This document shows positions 34,007 through 42,477 of a DNA stretch of 64,000 nt, in pieces (positions within the stretch are counted from its first letter, which is position 1; each line of letters opens with the position of its first letter). Location: positions 62,001 through 126,000 of the forward strand of contig NZ_SOFH01000017.1 in NCBI RefSeq assembly GCF_004402495.1, given 5' to 3'. The position numbers and the translations under genes were made by a program. The notes beneath the pieces are model-generated. The model saw nothing but the letters and a program-made list of their open reading frames with translations. It had not been told where the DNA came from and searched no databases. Origin of the DNA: Cryobacterium sp. HLT2-28. Lineage in GTDB: Bacteria > Actinomycetota > Actinomycetes > Actinomycetales > Microbacteriaceae.

Positions 34007-35133
34007 CGCGCAGCCCGAAGCGCTGCATCGACAGTGTCAGAAAGCTGCCTCCACGAGGCGATGAATTTGTCGACTCCTTCGCGTTCCAGTGTCGCGGTGG
34101 CGTCATCGTAGGAGATACCGAGCGCGGTGATCGCGTCCATAACCGCCTGCGCAGACCGATAGGTGCCGGCAATGGAATTGCCCCGAATATTGCCATGGTC
34201 GAACACTGCCGCGAGTGTCTTTTCCGGCATCGTGTTGACTATTCCGGGCGCGACAAGGTCGACCACGTAGGTCGTGTCAGGTAACGAGGGGTCCTTGACC
34301 CCAGTGGACGCCCACAGCGGCCGTTGAACGTGTGCGCCATCGGCAAGTAGCTCTCTGGCACGGTCGGTTTCGAACTCGTGCTGGAAGATCTGATAGGCGA
34401 GCCGCGCGTTCGCGATACCCGATTTCCCTTTCACAGTCTGCGCCGCGTCGGTGCCGATGGCGGTGAGGAGCTTGTCGAATTCGGTGTCGACGCGGGAGAC
34501 AAAGAATGACGCCACGGAATGGATGCTCCGCAGATCGATGCCTGCGGCGCGCGCGCTCTCCAACCCGCTGAGGTAGGCGAAGATGACTTCCCGATAACGG
34601 ACGAGGCTGAAGATCAGGGTGACATTGACGCTAATCCCGAGCGCGGTCGCCGTGGTGATTGCTTCGAGACCCTCGACTGTGGCAGGGATCTTGATGTAGA
34701 CGTTCGGCCGATCGATTTTCGTCCTGAGCTTTTTGGCCTCGTCAACCGTGCCCGCCGCGTCGTGGGCGACGTTCGGACTTACCTCGATCGAGACCCATCC
34801 GTCGATACCGTCGGTGCTGTCGAGAATGGGGCGCAGGATATCGCACGCCGCGGCAACATCGTCGGTGGTGAGTTCGCATACGGCCTCGGCCAAGGTGGTG
34901 CCGGCTGCGGCCAGGTGAGATATTTGCGCGTCGTACGCGTCGCCGGTGGATAGTGCCGCCGCGAAGATGCTGGGGTTCGTGGTGATGCCGACGACATGGC
35001 GTTCAGCGATGAGCATCCGGAGCCCCCCAGAAAGTATCCGTTCTCTTGAGAGGTCGTCCAGCCAGATGCTGACCCCTTCCTTGGAGAGCGCATCAGTGGG
35101 CGAGCTCGATGGGGTGTCTCGTGTCGCATTCAT
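34003..35133 (-). CDS. tal: Transaldolase
   Basis: The 376-residue product moves a dihydroxyacetone unit between sugar phosphates in the pentose phosphate pathway. [12 protein letters not shown] and [11 protein letters not shown] are the N-terminal signatures. Lys148 in [11 protein letters not shown] is the Schiff-base residue. The length fits the actinobacterial class. A usual housekeeping copy would lie with tkt and zwf, so this is likely an accessory copy. It overlaps ribA by ATGA and lies 2 bases from the oxidoreductase stop. A TTG at 35139 is an alternative start. Confidence 0.92.
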   Translation of the reverse strand: MNATRDTPSSSPTDALSKEGVSIWLDDLSRERILSGGLRMLIAERHVVGITTNPSIFAAALSTGDAYDAQISHLAAAGTTLAEAVCELTTDDVAAACDILRPILDSTDGIDGWVSIEVSPNVAHDAAGTVDEAKKLRTKIDRPNVYIKIPATVEGLEAITTATALGISVNVTLIFSLVRYREVIFAYLSGLESARAAGIDLRSIHSVASFFVSRVDTEFDKLLTAIGTDAAQTVKGKSGIANARLAYQIFQHEFETDRARELLADGAHVQRPLWASTGVKDPSLPDTTYVVDLVAPGIVNTMPEKTLAAVFDHGNIRGNSIAGTYRSAQAVMDAITALGISYDDATATLEREGVDKFIASWRQLSDTVDAALRAAR

Positions 35134-35135
35134 GT

Positions 35136-36365
35136 TCAAACCGCGTCCAACGGGATTTCAGTGTTTTCGAGATCCTGAGCTTCCACGTGCTTGCCGCGGC
35201 GAATGAGGCCCTGCAGGGCGTCGTTCACATCCCAGACGTTCACGTTCATTCCAGCAACTACTCGACCGGAAGCTAGCCAGAACGCGATGAACTTGCGTGC
35301 ACGTCGGTCTCCTCGAAAGACGACCTGGGCCCCACGGGTGAGCGGGCCGAACCCCGAGTACTCCATTCCCAGATCGAATTGGTCAGTATAGAAGTACGGA
35401 ATGTCCTCGTACGAGACGTCAGCGCCGAGCATCGCGCGGGCGGCCGTGCGGCCACCGTTCAACGCGTTTGCCCAGTGCTCGCTGCGCAGGCGTATGTCGG
35501 CCAGCGGGTGATATGCGTTCGCAATATCGCCAGCGGCGAAGACGTCCGGATTGCTGGTCCGAAGCGAGGCATCGACGATCACTCCATTGTCGACATCGAG
35601 TCCTGCGCCGACGGCCAGGCCGATGTTCGGAGTCGCGCCGACACCGACAAGGACAAGGTCTGCCGGAACGACTTCTCCGCCGGCTAGCATCACCGCACTC
35701 ACTCGCCCATCTGAGCCCACAATGCTGTCCACCACAACGGAGAGCCGGAGCTTCACCCCGTTCTCCACATGCAGATCGGCGAACATCTGGCCGAGCTCGT
35801 CACCGAGCGCATTCGCCAACGGGACCGGATCGCGTTCGAGGATTGTCACCTCGTTGCCCAGCGACCGTGCGGTCGCCGCGACTTCCATGCCGATCCAGCC
35901 AGACCCGATCAGAACGAGCCTCTTTCCGCCGTCGGCCAGCTGGGCACGCAGCGCGTCTGAGTCCTCAAGCGTGCGAAGGTACCGCACACCGTCGAGCTCC
36001 ACCCCCGGAATCGTCAGCGTCCGCGGCGACGAACCGGTAGCAAGAAGGAGCTTGTCGTACCTGACGACCTCGCCGTTTGCGAGCCCGAGCTCGCGACGAG
36101 CAAAATCAAGCTTCTCCGCCGTCGTGTTGGAAGAGAATTCGATCTCGTTCTCCGAGTACCACGTGTCCGGGTTGACGAACACCGACGCGCGGTCCGACGC
36201 ACCGCTTAGATAGTCCTTCGAAAGCGGCGGACGGATATATGGTCTGTGTGTCTCTGCTCCGATCAGACGCACTCGGCCCGTGAACCCTTCCTCCCGCAAC
36301 GTCCTGGCCGCTGAAGCGCCCGCCAGGCCGGCACCGACGATGACAAAGTTTCTTGAGCCGGACAT
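35136..36365 (-). CDS. FAD-dependent oxidoreductase, ferredoxin reductase type
   Basis: The 409-residue protein has two Rossmann folds, [22 protein letters not shown] for FAD and [22 protein letters not shown] for NAD(P)[17 protein letters not shown] motif near the C-terminus binds the flavin. It resembles putidaredoxin/rhodocoxin-type reductases that feed electrons to ferredoxins. No ferredoxin or P450 gene is adjacent. ATG 36365 is chosen because the FAD motif begins 7 residues in and an AAAAGAG site precedes it. It is first in an operon with tal and ribA. Confidence 0.9.
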   Translation of the reverse strand: MSGSRNFVIVGAGLAGASAARTLREEGFTGRVRLIGAETHRPYIRPPLSKDYLSGASDRASVFVNPDTWYSENEIEFSSNTTAEKLDFARRELGLANGEVVRYDKLLLATGSSPRTLTIPGVELDGVRYLRTLEDSDALRAQLADGGKRLVLIGSGWIGMEVAATARSLGNEVTILERDPVPLANALGDELGQMFADLHVENGVKLRLSVVVDSIVGSDGRVSAVMLAGGEVVPADLVLVGVGATPNIGLAVGAGLDVDNGVIVDASLRTSNPDVFAAGDIANAYHPLADIRLRSEHWANALNGGRTAARAMLGADVSYEDIPYFYTDQFDLGMEYSGFGPLTRGAQVVFRGDRRARKFIAFWLASGRVVAGMNVNVWDVNDALQGLIRRGKHVEAQDLENTEIPLDAV

Positions 36366-36417
36366 TGTCGCTCTTTTCGATTTGGGTGTCGAGCGTTCTC
36401 CGCTCTCGGATATCACG

Positions 36418-36447
36418 ACTGTAGAAGCATCCACATTCTTTTGTCAA
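36418..36447 (-). promoter_or_regulatory. Promoter of the oxidoreductase-tal-ribA operon
   Basis: On the minus strand TTGACA (36442-36447, perfect consensus) and TACAGT (36418-36423) are separated by 18 bases. It lies about 53 bases upstream of the ATG at 36365. The divergent regulator starts 31 bases to the right. Confidence 0.7.
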
Positions 36448-36477
36448 GATTAACTATTTTAGAGATAGGCTGACCAC

Positions 36478-37125
36478 ATGAATCCACAAGCCCGGCTCGA
36501 TAACATCGCTGCAGTGGCCTCGATCAACGACCCCGTTCGCAGATCACTCTTCGATTTCGCAGTACGCAGTGAAACGGCGATCGGGCGAGACGAAGCCGCC
36601 ACAGCATTGGGCATCCCGCGCGGAACGGTTGCATTCCACTTGGACCGCCTGGTCGAAAGCGGTCTGCTCACAACTGAGTTCCAGCGCCGAACAGGCCGGA
36701 CCGGTCCCGGCGCGGGACGACCCTCAAAGCTCTACCGACCCACCAGGGCCGAAGTTGTCGTCTCCCTACCGGAGCGACACTACGATCTCGCTGCAGACCT
36801 GCTCAGCTCGGCGATCGAGGAATCGGACCGAACCTCCGAACCCATCCGCCAGGCACTCATTCGGGTATCGACCGCCCGTGGCCGCGCACTGCGAATCAGC
36901 GCAGGGTCGTTCGCCGCGATGCTCTCGGACACAGGCTACGAGCCCCACGACAGGGTTCACGGGGGCAAGGTGCTCACCAACTGTCCCTTTCACCGGCTTG
37001 CCTTGAGCCACACGGAAATAATCTGTCAAGCGAATCTGGCGCTACTGCAAGGTGCGGCGGAAGGCGAAGAGGAAATCCGTTTCGACCCAGGTGAAGGACG
37101 ATGCTGCGTGCAGATCGGCGCATAG
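36478..37125 (+). CDS. HTH regulator of the COG2345/SufR-like group
   Basis: The 215-residue protein has an N-terminal winged helix (about 15-60: DPVRRSLFDFAVRSETAIGRDEAATALGIPRGTVAFHLDRLVESGLL) with the GPGAGRPSKLYRP wing. A C-terminal sensor domain ends NCPFHRLALSHTEIICQANLALL...GRCCVQIGA. That Cys/His pattern is typical of COG2345 regulators, including the Fe-S sensor SufR, so a redox or metal signal is likely. It is divergent from the oxidoreductase operon. A TAGGCT -10-like box 6 bases before the ATG suggests a leaderless mRNA. Confidence 0.87.
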   Translation: MNPQARLDNIAAVASINDPVRRSLFDFAVRSETAIGRDEAATALGIPRGTVAFHLDRLVESGLLTTEFQRRTGRTGPGAGRPSKLYRPTRAEVVVSLPERHYDLAADLLSSAIEESDRTSEPIRQALIRVSTARGRALRISAGSFAAMLSDTGYEPHDRVHGGKVLTNCPFHRLALSHTEIICQANLALLQGAAEGEEEIRFDPGEGRCCVQIGA

Positions 37126-37512
37126 AAGAGAAAATGAAGCTCTGACGAAGATTGCCGGCAAGCAGACGTCGCCCAGGCGCTCGGCACCGCGGCGATCTAC
37201 GCCGGTGCGCGAAACCTCGCCTCCATGCTCAACGCCGCTGAGACCCACACGGGCTCCCACGTGGCCAGCGAAAACCGGCCCGTGACCCCAAGCCACCAGC
37301 GGGTGAGCTGCGATCAGCGCCCCACCCGTCCCCGAGGCTACGGGCAAACTGGAAGAGAGCGTATGCGGCCTGTCTCGTCGACGACGACGCCTGCGCACAC
37401 TGCCTTGGACGCAAGGACCTAGGAATTTGCACGTCGGCCATGGATGACCAGGTGAAAAGGATAGGCCGCCGCCGACGGCACATGGACTGCACAGCCTTAC
37501 GGATCCACAGAC
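37126..37512. other. Gene-poor stretch inside the island
   Basis: No complete gene is recognised here. Short open frames on both strands look like chance or decayed sequence. One plus-strand stretch (ADVAQALGTAAIYAGARNLA at about 37164-37224) looks protein-like but has no start and matches nothing I recognise. Confidence 0.4.
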
Positions 37513-37650
37513 TCAACGAATGGCGGTTAATCCGCCATCGACGACCAAAGCTGCTCCTGTGATGTAGGAGGCGGCGGCGCAGAGGAACACTATCATCGGG
37601 GCGATTTCTGTCGGGCTGGCTTGCCGTTTCAGCGGCACAGGGTCAAGTGG
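37513..37650 (-). pseudogene. C-terminal fragment of a short-chain dehydrogenase
   Basis: The minus strand ends LKRQASPTEIAPMIVFLCAA, then ASYITGAALVVDGGLTAIR and a TGA at 37513-37515. This is the standard SDR C-terminus (E-I-A...FL...A-S-Y-I-T-G...V-D-G-G). Nothing upstream continues the fold, so the N-terminal three quarters are missing. Confidence 0.75.
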
Positions 37651-37747
37651 ACGGCCCTATTTCCACGACAAGGGCATTGAATATTACCGCTACGTTTCAC
37701 CCTCGTCTTCTCGCTGAATCTGGTCTAGCGAGTCAGAGCGTTAGGCT

Positions 37748-38863
37748 GTGAAAATGGCGTCTGAGGGTGGCACGCGCGTGGGTTCCGCTGTCCGTGGGAT
37801 GCCTCCGGGCTACTTCGCGCTGGTCATGGCCACGGGAATCATTTCGGTTGGGATGCACCTGATCGGCGTCCGAACGCTCAGTGTCGCCCTCCTGATCGTG
37901 TGTGCCACGGCCTACCTGGTACTCATCGTGCTGACCGGATGGCGGTTCGTCGCCTATCGGGTCGCCTTCCTCGAAGACTTGCACGATCCGCACCGGGGCT
38001 TTCAGTTCTTCACTTTCGTGGCCGGCACCAACGTCTTGGCCGCGCGCCTGGCCATCGAGGGCTGGTTCGCGGCGGCCGCGACGCTTCTGGGGGCTTCCGG
38101 CCTCACCTGGCTACTACTCGGCTATGTAGTCCCCTGGCTCGCTGTCTTGGGCCATACGGCGCGGCCCGTACTCGGCGCTGCGAACGGCACCTGGTTCATC
38201 TGGGTTGTCGCAAGCCAATCGGTCGCCGTCGTGGCAGCCGCCTTGGAGCCCGCATCTGGGGATGCACGGGCGTTGCTCGCGGTCCTTGCCATCCTGTCCT
38301 GGTCTGTGGGCATCTTCCTCTATGGAGCCGTGGGTGTTTTCGTCGCATTGCGACTGGTGCTGTACGAAATCCGCCCGAAGGACATGGACGCGCCGTACTG
38401 GGTATCCATGGGCGCCTGTGCGATCACGGTGTTGGCGGGCGCACGAATCGTCGAGATGGCAGACGCACCGATGGTGAGCGCGACAAGAGGCCTTGTTGGA
38501 GGTGTCTCCGTCATGTTTTGGGCGTTCGCCACCTGGCTTGTCCCCGTGCTCATCGCGGTCGGGTTCTGGCGTCATGTCAAGCGCCGCCTACCCCTCCGTT
38601 ATGGAGCAACACTCTGGAGTATCGCGTTCCCGGTCGGAATGTACGCCGTCGCCGGCATCTATCTCGGCCAGGCCGACAAACTTCCGCTGGTTGGACAGAT
38701 CGGGACCGCCTCACTCTGGGTGGCCCTGGCCGTCTGGGTGACCGTGTTCACCGCAATGGTCCGTCAGCCGCTCAGGGATGGCGGATACCTTCGTGGAGAA
38801 CGTGAGAAGCCGATTACCCCGACGCGCCGGCTTTCGCCGGCGGATGGAGAGAGTGAGGACTGA
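37748..38863 (+). CDS. TDT-family transporter (tellurite-resistance/dicarboxylate transporter)
   Basis: The 371-residue product has about ten membrane helices and opens with GMPPGYFALVMATGIISVG, the hallmark of TDT family proteins (TehA, Mae1, SLAC1). These are channels or carriers for malate, sulfite, chloride or tellurite-related anions. The substrate here is unknown. The start is a GTG at 37748. The following cupin gene begins 4 bases after the stop, so the pair forms an operon. Confidence 0.87.
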   Translation: MKMASEGGTRVGSAVRGMPPGYFALVMATGIISVGMHLIGVRTLSVALLIVCATAYLVLIVLTGWRFVAYRVAFLEDLHDPHRGFQFFTFVAGTNVLAARLAIEGWFAAAATLLGASGLTWLLLGYVVPWLAVLGHTARPVLGAANGTWFIWVVASQSVAVVAAALEPASGDARALLAVLAILSWSVGIFLYGAVGVFVALRLVLYEIRPKDMDAPYWVSMGACAITVLAGARIVEMADAPMVSATRGLVGGVSVMFWAFATWLVPVLIAVGFWRHVKRRLPLRYGATLWSIAFPVGMYAVAGIYLGQADKLPLVGQIGTASLWVALAVWVTVFTAMVRQPLRDGGYLRGEREKPITPTRRLSPADGESED

Positions 38864-38866
38864 ACA

Positions 38867-39199
38867 GTGCAGAAAATCTCGATCGAGGCGCTCGCCCGCC
38901 AACAGCTCAAGGCCGCCACCAACAGCACGAGTGGTCGCGCAGCCGACACGGTCTTCGGGGGTCACGAGAAGATCATGCGTCAAACGGTCATCGCCCTGCT
39001 CGACGGGAGGTCCCTGAGCGAGCATGAGAATCCGGGCGAGGCAACAATTTACGTCCTCAGCGGGCGGGTACAGCTGAGAATGGACGACGTCGTCTGGGAA
39101 GGCCGCACCGGGGATCTCCTGATCGTTCCTGATGCACGCCATAGCCTCGCCGCGATTGAAGATTCCACGGTCCTGATGACCGTCGCCAAAAAGGGCTAG
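38867..39199 (+). CDS. Small cupin protein
   Basis: The 110-residue single-domain cupin has the first motif in LSEHENPGEATIYVLSGRVQL (His, Glu) and the second in GDLLIVPDARHSLAAIEDS (His). The metal ligands of motif 1 are partly replaced, since the usual G(X)5HXH reads SEHEN. It starts with GTG after AGGAC and is coupled to the transporter. Small cupins of this type often accompany anion transporters or act as sensors. Role unknown. Confidence 0.82.
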   Translation: MQKISIEALARQQLKAATNSTSGRAADTVFGGHEKIMRQTVIALLDGRSLSEHENPGEATIYVLSGRVQLRMDDVVWEGRTGDLLIVPDARHSLAAIEDSTVLMTVAKKG

Positions 39200-39247
39200 G
39201 CCATGGCGCTTGGCTGAACCCGGCCGGTGCGGGAGTGAATAGCTGCC

Positions 39248-39436
39248 TCAGCTGCAGCCACTCGTGCTGCCACAGCTTTCGCAGGCGTAGCACGAATCCA
39301 ACGGTCGCATAGCGGTGCCGCAAGACATGCACAGTGGCGCATCCAGGATGAGCCCTGCTGAGCCTCGAGCAGTTCCGCCGAGAAATGTATCGAGTGAGTC
39401 GCCGAGGAGCCAACAGGCCAGTAGTGGCGATCGTCA
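39248..39436 (-). pseudogene. C-terminal fragment of B12-dependent ribonucleotide reductase
   Basis: The frame gives LLGDSLDTFLGG, then DAPLCMSCGTAMRPLDSCYA, then CESCGSTSGCS and a stop at 39248-39250. The DAPLC..CG...CY.CE.CG.TSGCS tail is the Cys-rich C-terminus of class II NrdJ, which re-reduces the active site. A TGA in frame at about 39437 cuts it off upstream. Only about 60 residues of a roughly 1000-residue enzyme remain. Confidence 0.8.
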
Positions 39437-39479
39437 GGAGTGTCCCAGCGAATACGTGGAGCGTTGCGCGGGCAGTCGT

Positions 39480-40031
39480 TCAGTGCCTTTCCAGGCACGA
39501 GCAACAAGAGGATGCCTCGGCTGACTCCAGTACCGAGGGACTCGGGAGGGCAAGTGAGGACCTGCGCCGGGCTCTCCAGGTCCGACGCCATCCAGCACGG
39601 TCGGGACTCGGCGACCCCTGTGGATTGACAGGCGAAACGCCGCGCGCTCCTGCGGCAGGTGCCGCACCGACGTCGGTGAAGTCGGGAACCTGAATTTCGT
39701 GGTCGACGATCGCTCCGTCTGCGATAAAGGCACCTCGGCCGACCTGCGTGTAGCTGCCCAGGCGCGCTTGGTTGCCGACGACCGCATCAGGTCCAACATG
39801 CACGTTGGCTCCAATGAATACTCCCGCGCCGATGATCGCCCGGTGATCGATCCAACTCCCCTGCCCGATCCACGAGCCCGGCCCGACCTGGGCTCCGCTC
39901 TCTACATAGGCTGCGCTCGAGACAAAGGCGCTGGGGTAGACACGAGCACCGGGGGAAACAAGCCCCTTGCCATTCACGTGACGCCGGTATTTCGACACTT
40001 CACCTGGGTTGAGTTCCACTTCCAGACTCAT
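39480..40031 (-). CDS. Hexapeptide-repeat (left-handed beta-helix) protein
   Basis: The 183-residue frame begins MSLEVELNPGEVSKYRRHV. About ten hexapeptide turns follow (GLVSPGARVYPSAFVSSAAY, VESGAQVGPGSWIGQGSWID, AIIGAGVFIGANVHVGPDAV), as in LpxA/LpxD-like acyltransferases. The region after VPDFTDVGAAP (about 60 residues, Arg/Ser-rich) looks unnatural and may be a frameshifted or truncated end abutting the nrdJ relic. An upstream ATG at 40070 is possible. Substrate unknown. It lies downstream of the dehydrogenase operon on the same strand. Confidence 0.6.
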   Translation of the reverse strand: MSLEVELNPGEVSKYRRHVNGKGLVSPGARVYPSAFVSSAAYVESGAQVGPGSWIGQGSWIDHRAIIGAGVFIGANVHVGPDAVVGNQARLGSYTQVGRGAFIADGAIVDHEIQVPDFTDVGAAPAAGARGVSPVNPQGSPSPDRAGWRRTWRARRRSSLALPSPSVLESAEASSCCSCLERH

Positions 40032-40159
40032 TCTTACCAATTTGTAACTCCTCGTTTCGTCTTGCAACATGGCTCGTTCGATCCCGCCCTCATCTCGAGG
40101 ACTCCCGGGAAATCGCTCCGGGACCGACCCGTCATTCGAGTGGCCGGTCCCATCGGCCG

Positions 40160-41464
40160 TCAGGCGATGATTGTCCACGGAGTCTCGATCAGGCGGGTCA
40201 GGGTCTGCAGGAACTGCGCGGCCACGGCGCCGTCGATGATCCGATGGTCCGCCGACAGGGTGTAGCGCATCCTGTGCCGGACGACGATTTCGCCGCCCAC
40301 CACGACCGCTTCGGGGGTGGTGCCGCCGACAGCCAGGATCGCCCCTTCGGGCGGGTTGATGATCGCGGTGAATTGCTCCACGCCGAACATCCCGAGGTTG
40401 CTGATCGTGAAGGTTCCGCCCGACATCTGGGCCGGCGTGAGCTTCTTGGCGTTGGCCAGCATGACCAGGGCCTTGGCCTCCGTGCCGAGCTGGCTGACCG
40501 TCTTCTGGTCCGCGTCCTCGATGACGGGAACAACGAGGCCATTGCCGGAGGCGACTGCCACACCGATGTTGACGCGGTGGTGCACCAGCATCTCGCCGCT
40601 CGGGTCATCGATATAGGACGCATTCACCTCGGGGTGCTCGCGCAGGGCGAGCGCGCTCGCCCGAATCAGCAGGTCGTTGATGCTCACCCTCGGTCGGCCG
40701 GCCAGAACAAGCTGCGCGTTCAGGTCAGTGCGCAACTGCACCAGATTCTCCGCGTCCGCTGCGGCCGTGACGAAGAAGTGCGGGATGCTGCGGGCGCTCT
40801 CGCCCAGCCGTCGTGCGATGATGCGGCGCATATTACTGAGCGGGACGGCCTCGGATGCACGCTTGTCGTCGGCCTCATGCGCGACTGCGGAAGTTTCCGC
40901 AGCGGGCGCAGCGGTCACCGATGTGCTGAGCGCGCCAGGACCGGGACCCGTCGCCTGCGCGAGCAGTTCGTCGGTATCCGCCCGGATGATTCGACCGCCG
41001 GGCCCCGTGCCGCGCACCTGGCTCAGGTCGAGATGGTGCTCCCGTGCGAGTTTGCGCACCAGCGGCGAGGCAAAGAGGCGATCGCTTCCCCCGGAGGCCT
41101 TTTCGGTGGCCGAAGCAGGTGCCGAGTCGGGGCTCGCGGGGGCATCCTCGGTCAACACGACAGGGGCCGTCGCGGCAGAATCGGCCGCGGCGGCGGGCGT
41201 CGCCCCTGGCGCAGGACCTGTGCTCGGCTTGCCGTCGTCGAGCAGTGCGATGGGCACGCCGATGGAGACCAATTTGCCCTCGGGCACAAGATGCTCGGAC
41301 AGAGTGCCGGCCTCGTAGGCTTCATATTCCATCGTGGCCTTGTCGGTCTCGATCTCGACGAGCAGGTCGCCGACCTCGACTCGGTCGCCGGGCTGCTTGT
41401 GCCAGACGGCGATGGCGCCTTCCTCCATCGTGTCGGAGAGGCGGGGCATGGTGATTTCGATCAT
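40160..41464 (-). CDS. Dihydrolipoamide acyltransferase (E2) of a 2-oxo acid dehydrogenase
   Basis: The 434-residue E2 has one lipoyl domain (about 1-78) with Lys42 in EIETDKATMEYEA. A Pro/Ala-rich linker follows. The E1/E3-binding domain is at about 129-168 (RLFASPLVRKLAREHHLDLS, GTGPGGRI). The catalytic domain ends LSADHRIIDGAVAAQFL with the HxxxDG motif. It forms the core that transfers the acyl group to CoA. It overlaps the E1 beta gene by ATGA. No E3 gene is present in the window. Confidence 0.93.
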   Translation of the reverse strand: MIEITMPRLSDTMEEGAIAVWHKQPGDRVEVGDLLVEIETDKATMEYEAYEAGTLSEHLVPEGKLVSIGVPIALLDDGKPSTGPAPGATPAAAADSAATAPVVLTEDAPASPDSAPASATEKASGGSDRLFASPLVRKLAREHHLDLSQVRGTGPGGRIIRADTDELLAQATGPGPGALSTSVTAAPAAETSAVAHEADDKRASEAVPLSNMRRIIARRLGESARSIPHFFVTAAADAENLVQLRTDLNAQLVLAGRPRVSINDLLIRASALALREHPEVNASYIDDPSGEMLVHHRVNIGVAVASGNGLVVPVIEDADQKTVSQLGTEAKALVMLANAKKLTPAQMSGGTFTISNLGMFGVEQFTAIINPPEGAILAVGGTTPEAVVVGGEIVVRHRMRYTLSADHRIIDGAVAAQFLQTLTRLIETPWTIIA

Positions 41465-42477
41465 GATTGTGCACCCATCGGGTAGCGGCGACGACCGACG
41501 GCATCGAGGGTCTGGCGAATGGCGCCGATGACGTCATCGACCGACGGCAGCGCAGCTGTCTCCAGTGGTTTTGAGTAAGGCAGCGGCACTTCGGCCATCG
41601 CGACGCGTCGAACAGGCGCGTCCAGATAGTCGAAGGCGCCGTCGGAGATGGTCGCCGCGATCTCAGCGCCGATTCCGTAGGTCAGCCAATCATCCTCAAG
41701 GATGACGGCGGCATGCGTCTTCTTCACTGACTCCACGACCGTTTCCCGGTCGAGCGGACGCAGGCTGCGCAGGTCGATGACCTCGATGTCCAGGCCGTCC
41801 GATTCCGCGAGCCGTTCCGCAACCTGAGACGCAACATAGGCCATCCGCGAATAGCCGATCAGGGTGATGTCGCTCCCCCGACGGGTGACGGCTGCTTTAC
41901 CGATCTCAGCCGGCACGTCACCGTCGGGCACCTCCCCCTTGTTGTTGTACAAGGACAGATTCTCCAGGAAGAGAACCGGGTCGTTGTCCCGAATCGCCGC
42001 GATCAGAAGCGCCTTGGCGTCGGCGGGTGTGCTGGGCGCCACGACCTTCATCCCGGGCACGAAGGCATAGAAGAGCTCGATGTTCTGCGAGTGAGTCGCA
42101 CCCAGCTGCTGGCCACCGCCACCCGGCGTACGGATGACCAGGGGAACCCTGGCCTGTCCGCCGAACATGCCGTATATTTTGGCAGCGTGGTTCACGATCT
42201 GGTCGAGGGCTAGCAGGGAGAAGTTGATGGTCATGATCTCGACGACGGGGCGGAGACCAAGCATTGCGGCACCGATGGCGGCACCGGTGAAGCCCTCTTC
42301 GGCGATGGAGGTGTCCCTGACACGCTTCTCACCGAATTCGTCGAGCAGTCCGGCGGTGATCTTGTAGGCGCCTTCGAAGAGGCCGATTTCCTCGCCCATC
42401 AAGAACACGTCCGTGTCCCGGTGCATTTCCGAGCGCAGAGTATCGTGCAGCGCCTGTCGATAGGTCATGATGCTCAC
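41461..42477 (-). CDS. 2-oxo acid dehydrogenase E1 beta subunit
   Basis: This 338-residue beta subunit completes the thiamine-diphosphate site with E1 alpha. Typical segments are MGEEIGLFEGAYKITAGLLDEFG (catalytic Glu region), DTSIAEEGFTGAAIGAAMLGLRPVVEIM and VIDLRSLRPLDRETVVESVKKT. The GTG start overlaps the E1 alpha stop. Together with E2 it forms a pyruvate or acetoin dehydrogenase-type complex. The substrate cannot be fixed from sequence. Confidence 0.92.
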   Translation of the reverse strand: MSIMTYRQALHDTLRSEMHRDTDVFLMGEEIGLFEGAYKITAGLLDEFGEKRVRDTSIAEEGFTGAAIGAAMLGLRPVVEIMTINFSLLALDQIVNHAAKIYGMFGGQARVPLVIRTPGGGGQQLGATHSQNIELFYAFVPGMKVVAPSTPADAKALLIAAIRDNDPVLFLENLSLYNNKGEVPDGDVPAEIGKAAVTRRGSDITLIGYSRMAYVASQVAERLAESDGLDIEVIDLRSLRPLDRETVVESVKKTHAAVILEDDWLTYGIGAEIAATISDGAFDYLDAPVRRVAMAEVPLPYSKPLETAALPSVDDVIGAIRQTLDAVGRRRYPMGAQS

